From contig JAJDTQ010000284.1 in the NCBI GenBank assembly GCA_022827045.1, positions 1 through 15,910 of the forward strand: DNA of 15,910 nucleotides. The letters are read 5' to 3'. Of the stretch, positions 13,384 to 15,910 are shown piece after piece. A program made the position numbers and the translations under genes. The DNA comes from Candidatus Binatia bacterium (GTDB lineage Bacteria > Desulfobacterota_B > Binatia > UBA9968 > JAJDTQ01). The notes below the pieces were generated by a model that was not told the DNA's origin, did not search any database, and saw only the letters and a list, made by a program, of their open reading frames with translations. Numbering within the stretch: position 1 is the stretch's first letter; every line of letters begins with the position of its first letter.

Positions 13384-14856
13384 GTGGAACCCATAGAATT
13401 CGTCGACACCACGTTACGGGACGGCCACCAGAGCCTGTGGGCCGAGTCCATGCGCACCGGCATGATGCTGGCGGTGGGCGAGCGCATGGACCGGGCAGGC
13501 TTCAGGGGCATGGAGCTGATGTCCAGCTCGCACATCAAGAAGTGCGTGCGCGAGCTGCACGAGGACCCTTGGGAGCGGATACGGCTGGTGGCCGGGTGCA
13601 TCAGGGAGACGCCGCTACGGGTCATCATCGGCGGCCGCAACGGGTTCGAGCTGACTCCGGAGTCCATCCAGCGGATCTTCCTGGAGCGGATGGCGGCCAA
13701 CGGCGTCAGGCAAGGGCGCATCTCCGACGAGTGGAACGACATCACGGGGTGGCGCAAGACCCTGCGCATCGCCACCGAGGCCGGCCTCGAGCCGATCCTG
13801 AACATCATCTACTCGGTGTCGCCCAAGCACACCGACGCGTACTTCGCGGAGCGCGCCCGCCAGGCGGCCACGCTGCCGGTGGCGCGGATCTGCTTCAAGG
13901 ACCCCGGCGGCCTGCTGACGCCGGACCGCACCCGCGCGCTGGTGCCGCTCATCAAGGAGAACATCGGCGGCATCCCGCTGGAGTTCCACACCCACTGCAC
14001 CACCGGCCTGGGGCCGCTGTGCGCCCTGGAGGCCATCCGGCAGGGGATCCGCATCATCAACACCGCGCTGCCGCCGCTGGCCAACGGGTCGTCCAACCCG
14101 TCGCTGTTCAACGTCGCGGCCAACGCCCGGAGCCTGGGCTACGAGACCGCGGTGGACGAGGAGGTGCTGCAGCCCGTGTCCGAGTACTTCACCCGGGTGG
14201 CCCGCGCGGAGGGGCTGCCGATCGGGGCGCCGGTGGAGTACGACTACAGCCAGTACCTGCACCAGGTCCCCGGGGGCATGATCTCGAACCTGCGTCATCA
14301 GCTCGCCCGCGTGGGTCTGGGCGACCACATGGAACGCGCGCTGGAGGAGGTGGTGCGGGTGCGCGAGGAGCTGGGCTACCCCATCATGGTGACGCCCCTG
14401 TCCCAGTTCGTGGGCAGCCAGGCGGCCATCAACATCATCGTGGGAGAGCGCTACAAGGAAGTCACCGACCAGGTGATCCTGTACGCGCTCGGGCGCTGGG
14501 GTCGGGAAGGCAGCGACTCCATGGACCCAGACGTCAAGGACCGGATCCTGGCGTGCCCGCGGGCCCGGGAGCTGGCCGAGTGGGAGCCGCCGGAGCCCAC
14601 CATCCAGGAGCTGCGTGCGAAGTACGGCGGCGGCGGAGTCTCGGACGAGGAGCTGCTGCTGCGGTATTTCCTGACCCGCGAAGAGATCGACACCATGCGT
14701 GCCGCCGGCCCGCACCGGGACTACCCTTTCGATGCGGAGCCGATGACGCGGATGGTGGAGGGTTACACGCGGCGGGCGGACTACGCCCGCATACGAGTCC
14801 GCAACCAGGGGTTCGCCCTGGATCTTTCGCGGAGGGCGTCGTCCCCCGGTGGCTGA
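13384..14856 (+). CDS. stand-alone carboxyltransferase (pyruvate carboxylase B / oxaloacetate decarboxylase alpha / transcarboxylase 5S-like)
   Basis: A 490-residue enzyme from GTG at 13384, with GGAGAAAGGA at 13368-13377. The N-terminal DTTLRDGHQSLWA (8-20) is the carboxyltransferase signature. Lys172 in CFKDPGG corresponds to the carbamylated metal-bridging lysine, and His202/His204 in FHTHCTTG are metal ligands. QVPGG (294-298) and VTPLSQFVGSQAAIN (336-350) mark the second half. It would move a carboxyl group between biotin and an acyl or keto acid. It ends without the Ala-Met-Lys-Met biotin-carrier domain, as in the transcarboxylase 5S subunit, and no biotin carboxylase or carrier gene is in the window. 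Repeats flank it on both sides, so it appears to be a single-gene unit. Confidence 0.87.
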   Translation: MEPIEFVDTTLRDGHQSLWAESMRTGMMLAVGERMDRAGFRGMELMSSSHIKKCVRELHEDPWERIRLVAGCIRETPLRVIIGGRNGFELTPESIQRIFLERMAANGVRQGRISDEWNDITGWRKTLRIATEAGLEPILNIIYSVSPKHTDAYFAERARQAATLPVARICFKDPGGLLTPDRTRALVPLIKENIGGIPLEFHTHCTTGLGPLCALEAIRQGIRIINTALPPLANGSSNPSLFNVAANARSLGYETAVDEEVLQPVSEYFTRVARAEGLPIGAPVEYDYSQYLHQVPGGMISNLRHQLARVGLGDHMERALEEVVRVREELGYPIMVTPLSQFVGSQAAINIIVGERYKEVTDQVILYALGRWGREGSDSMDPDVKDRILACPRARELAEWEPPEPTIQELRAKYGGGGVSDEELLLRYFLTREEIDTMRAAGPHRDYPFDAEPMTRMVEGYTRRADYARIRVRNQGFALDLSRRASSPGG

Positions 14857-14945
14857 CACGCCCGCCCACGCGCGGACTCGTCGTTCCCGCTTTCCAGGCT
14901 GTGTCAAAACGTCGCCGGACAAGAACCGGCACCACCGCCCCGAAT

Positions 14946-15040
14946 CGTCATTCCCGCGGAAGCGGGAATCCAGGAGTGGGGAGGCGGTAACGCCGCCGTG
15001 CCCCCACCCCGCCTGGATTCCCGCTTTCGCGGGAATGACG
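14946..15040. repeat. 29-bp inverted repeat, second copy of the ATTCCC-N8-GGGAAT family
   Basis: The arms at 14946-14974 and 15012-15040 are reverse complements with one mismatch (GCGGAAGC against GCGAAAGC in the core). The 37-base interior also pairs partly through AGTGGGG with CCCCACC and GGCGG with CCGCC, so a nearly continuous hairpin is possible. It lies 89 bases after the carboxyltransferase stop. Confidence 0.9.
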
Positions 15041-15118
15041 GGTGGAGGCGGGAATGACGGGTGAGTGCGGGAATGACGTGTGGGGGCGGGAATGACGGGC
15101 GGGTGCGGAATGACGGAT
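15031..15118. repeat. 19-bp tandem repeat, about 4.5 units
   Basis: Units start at 15031, 15050, 15069, 15088 and 15107 with consensus close to GGGAATGACGGGTGGGGGC; the last is cut short by one base and partial. The first unit begins inside the right arm of the palindrome, so the array looks like an extension of the palindrome's end. It stops seven bases before the ZnuA-like stop codon. Confidence 0.9.
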
Positions 15119-15124
15119 TAGAGA

Positions 15125-15910
15125 CTAGCCAGACGGCGCCAGGCACTTCTTGAAGGATGCGGCCATGGCACGCATCAGGGCGGAGTACATCCCGGGTCCG
15201 GGCTTGATGGCGGTGCCCGCGGGATCGACCGTGCCGGCCCGGGCCTTGGTGCCCTCGGTAATGAGCTTGACGAAGCGCGGATCATAGCGGGGCCCGGCGA
15301 ACACGCAGACCACGCCGAGATCGCCCACTTTCTTGCGCAACTCCCTGACGCGCCGGACGCCGGGCGACCGGCTGGCGCTGACCACGGCCGAGCCCACGGC
15401 CGTCAGTCCGAAGCGTTTCTCGAAATATTGATGGGCGTCTTGAAACACGATGAAGGGCTTGCCGCGCGCCGGGGCCAGCTCCGTGTCGAGCTTCGCGGTC
15501 ACCTCGTCCAGCCCGGCGATCACGGCGTCGGCATTGGCCCGGTACTTCGCGGCGTTGGCCGGATCGACCTCGGACAGGTGGCGGGCGATGACCAGCGCCA
15601 TCAACCCGGCGTTCACCGGGTCGAGCCAGACGTGCATGTCGAACGCCTCGTCTTGGTGGCCGTGACCATGTCCGTGCCCGTGATCACGGCCGTCCCCCTC
15701 GAAGGCGCCGCCCTTGCGGAGCGGCATGCGGACCAGCCCCGGCACCTCCACCAACTTCACCACGCGGGCCTTTCCGCCGAGCTTGCGGATGGGACCGGCA
15801 AGCGCATTCTCGACGGCCTCGTCGATGATGAAAATAACTCGCGCACGGCCGATCACCCGGGCGTCGGACGGCCGCATGCGGTAGGTGTACGGCGTCGCCG
15901 TACCCCGCAT
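15125..15910 (-). CDS. ZnuA-like metal ABC transporter substrate-binding protein, 5' end outside the window
   Basis: The visible 261 residues are the main part of a periplasmic cluster A-I metal-binding protein that would deliver zinc or a similar metal to an ABC importer. RPSDAR (13-18), the histidine-rich loop DHGHGHGHGHQ (76-86), DMHVWLDP (91-98, His93), FQDAHQYFEKRFGL (156-169) and PGPGMYSALMRAMA near the end identify it. The ATG at the window edge aligns inside the usual protein, so the signal peptide and first strand are missing. The first ligand loop reads TATPYTY with Tyr8 where family members have His, and the third has Gln157 where FHDA is usual, with His160 nearby. It may be a zinc protein with altered ligands or one for another metal. 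Confidence 0.87.
   Translation of the reverse strand: MRGTATPYTYRMRPSDARVIGRARVIFIIDEAVENALAGPIRKLGGKARVVKLVEVPGLVRMPLRKGGAFEGDGRDHGHGHGHGHQDEAFDMHVWLDPVNAGLMALVIARHLSEVDPANAAKYRANADAVIAGLDEVTAKLDTELAPARGKPFIVFQDAHQYFEKRFGLTAVGSAVVSASRSPGVRRVRELRKKVGDLGVVCVFAGPRYDPRFVKLITEGTKARAGTVDPAGTAIKPGPGMYSALMRAMAASFKKCLAPSG

Noticed and set aside
13437..14990. Long alternative frames within the carboxyltransferase gene on both strands
   Set aside because: Arg/Pro/Gly-rich translations without motifs, while the 13384 frame has the full carboxyltransferase signature set.
15031..15118. CRISPR array
   Set aside because: The 19-bp units follow one another without unique spacers, and no cas gene is near.

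Overview
The window is GC-rich, densely coding DNA from an unidentified bacterium. It looks like an environmental, metabolically versatile lineage of proteobacterial or Tectomicrobia type. That guess rests only on base composition, the mix of catabolic families and the dispersed palindromic repeats; no marker gene is present. TGA is the ordinary stop codon of several genes here (SDR, racemase-like, cupin, DUF3500, nitrilase, carboxyltransferase), so the genetic code is standard.

Layout. 1-4218: a catabolic island. A minus-strand meta-cleavage-type alpha/beta hydrolase diverges from a plus-strand run of SDR dehydrogenase, arylmalonate decarboxylase/maleate isomerase-like protein, LigB-type extradiol dioxygenase and a small cupin, a set that fits oxidation and ring cleavage of an aromatic compound. 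4358-5461: a membrane-anchored DUF3500 protein of visibly lower GC. 5543-8066 (minus): a GT22-type mannosyltransferase-like membrane protein and an EamA exporter with overlapping ends. 8067-8333: a divergent control region with four related half-sites arranged as two palindromes. 8334-9518: msrA facing a thioredoxin-fold gene. 9608-13011: a tight three-gene operon of PuuE/cyclic-imidase-like hydrolase, nitrilase-superfamily amidase and FAD oxidoreductase. 13384-14856: a carboxyltransferase of the pyruvate carboxylase/oxaloacetate decarboxylase type without a biotin domain. 15125-15910 (minus): the C-terminal part of a ZnuA-like metal-binding protein, cut by the window edge.

The most notable item is at 8988-9518. 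A DipZ-type thioredoxin domain is split by one in-frame TGA exactly where the first cysteine of the CxxC redox motif belongs, and the downstream mRNA can fold into a hairpin meeting the usual description of a bacterial SECIS element. I read this as a selenocysteine-containing thioredoxin (UxxC), which ordinary gene calling would break into two hypothetical fragments. Its start is set by a GGAGG site nine bases upstream of the second in-frame ATG.

The two gene-free stretches around the carboxyltransferase (13012-13383 and 14857-15124) hold palindromic repeats with an ATTCCC-N8-GGGAAT core, flanked by short arrays apparently built from the palindrome ends. Two other palindromic repeat types lie at 1892-1989 and 2772-2794. 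No rRNA, tRNA, CRISPR array, insertion sequence or convincing factor-independent terminator was seen.
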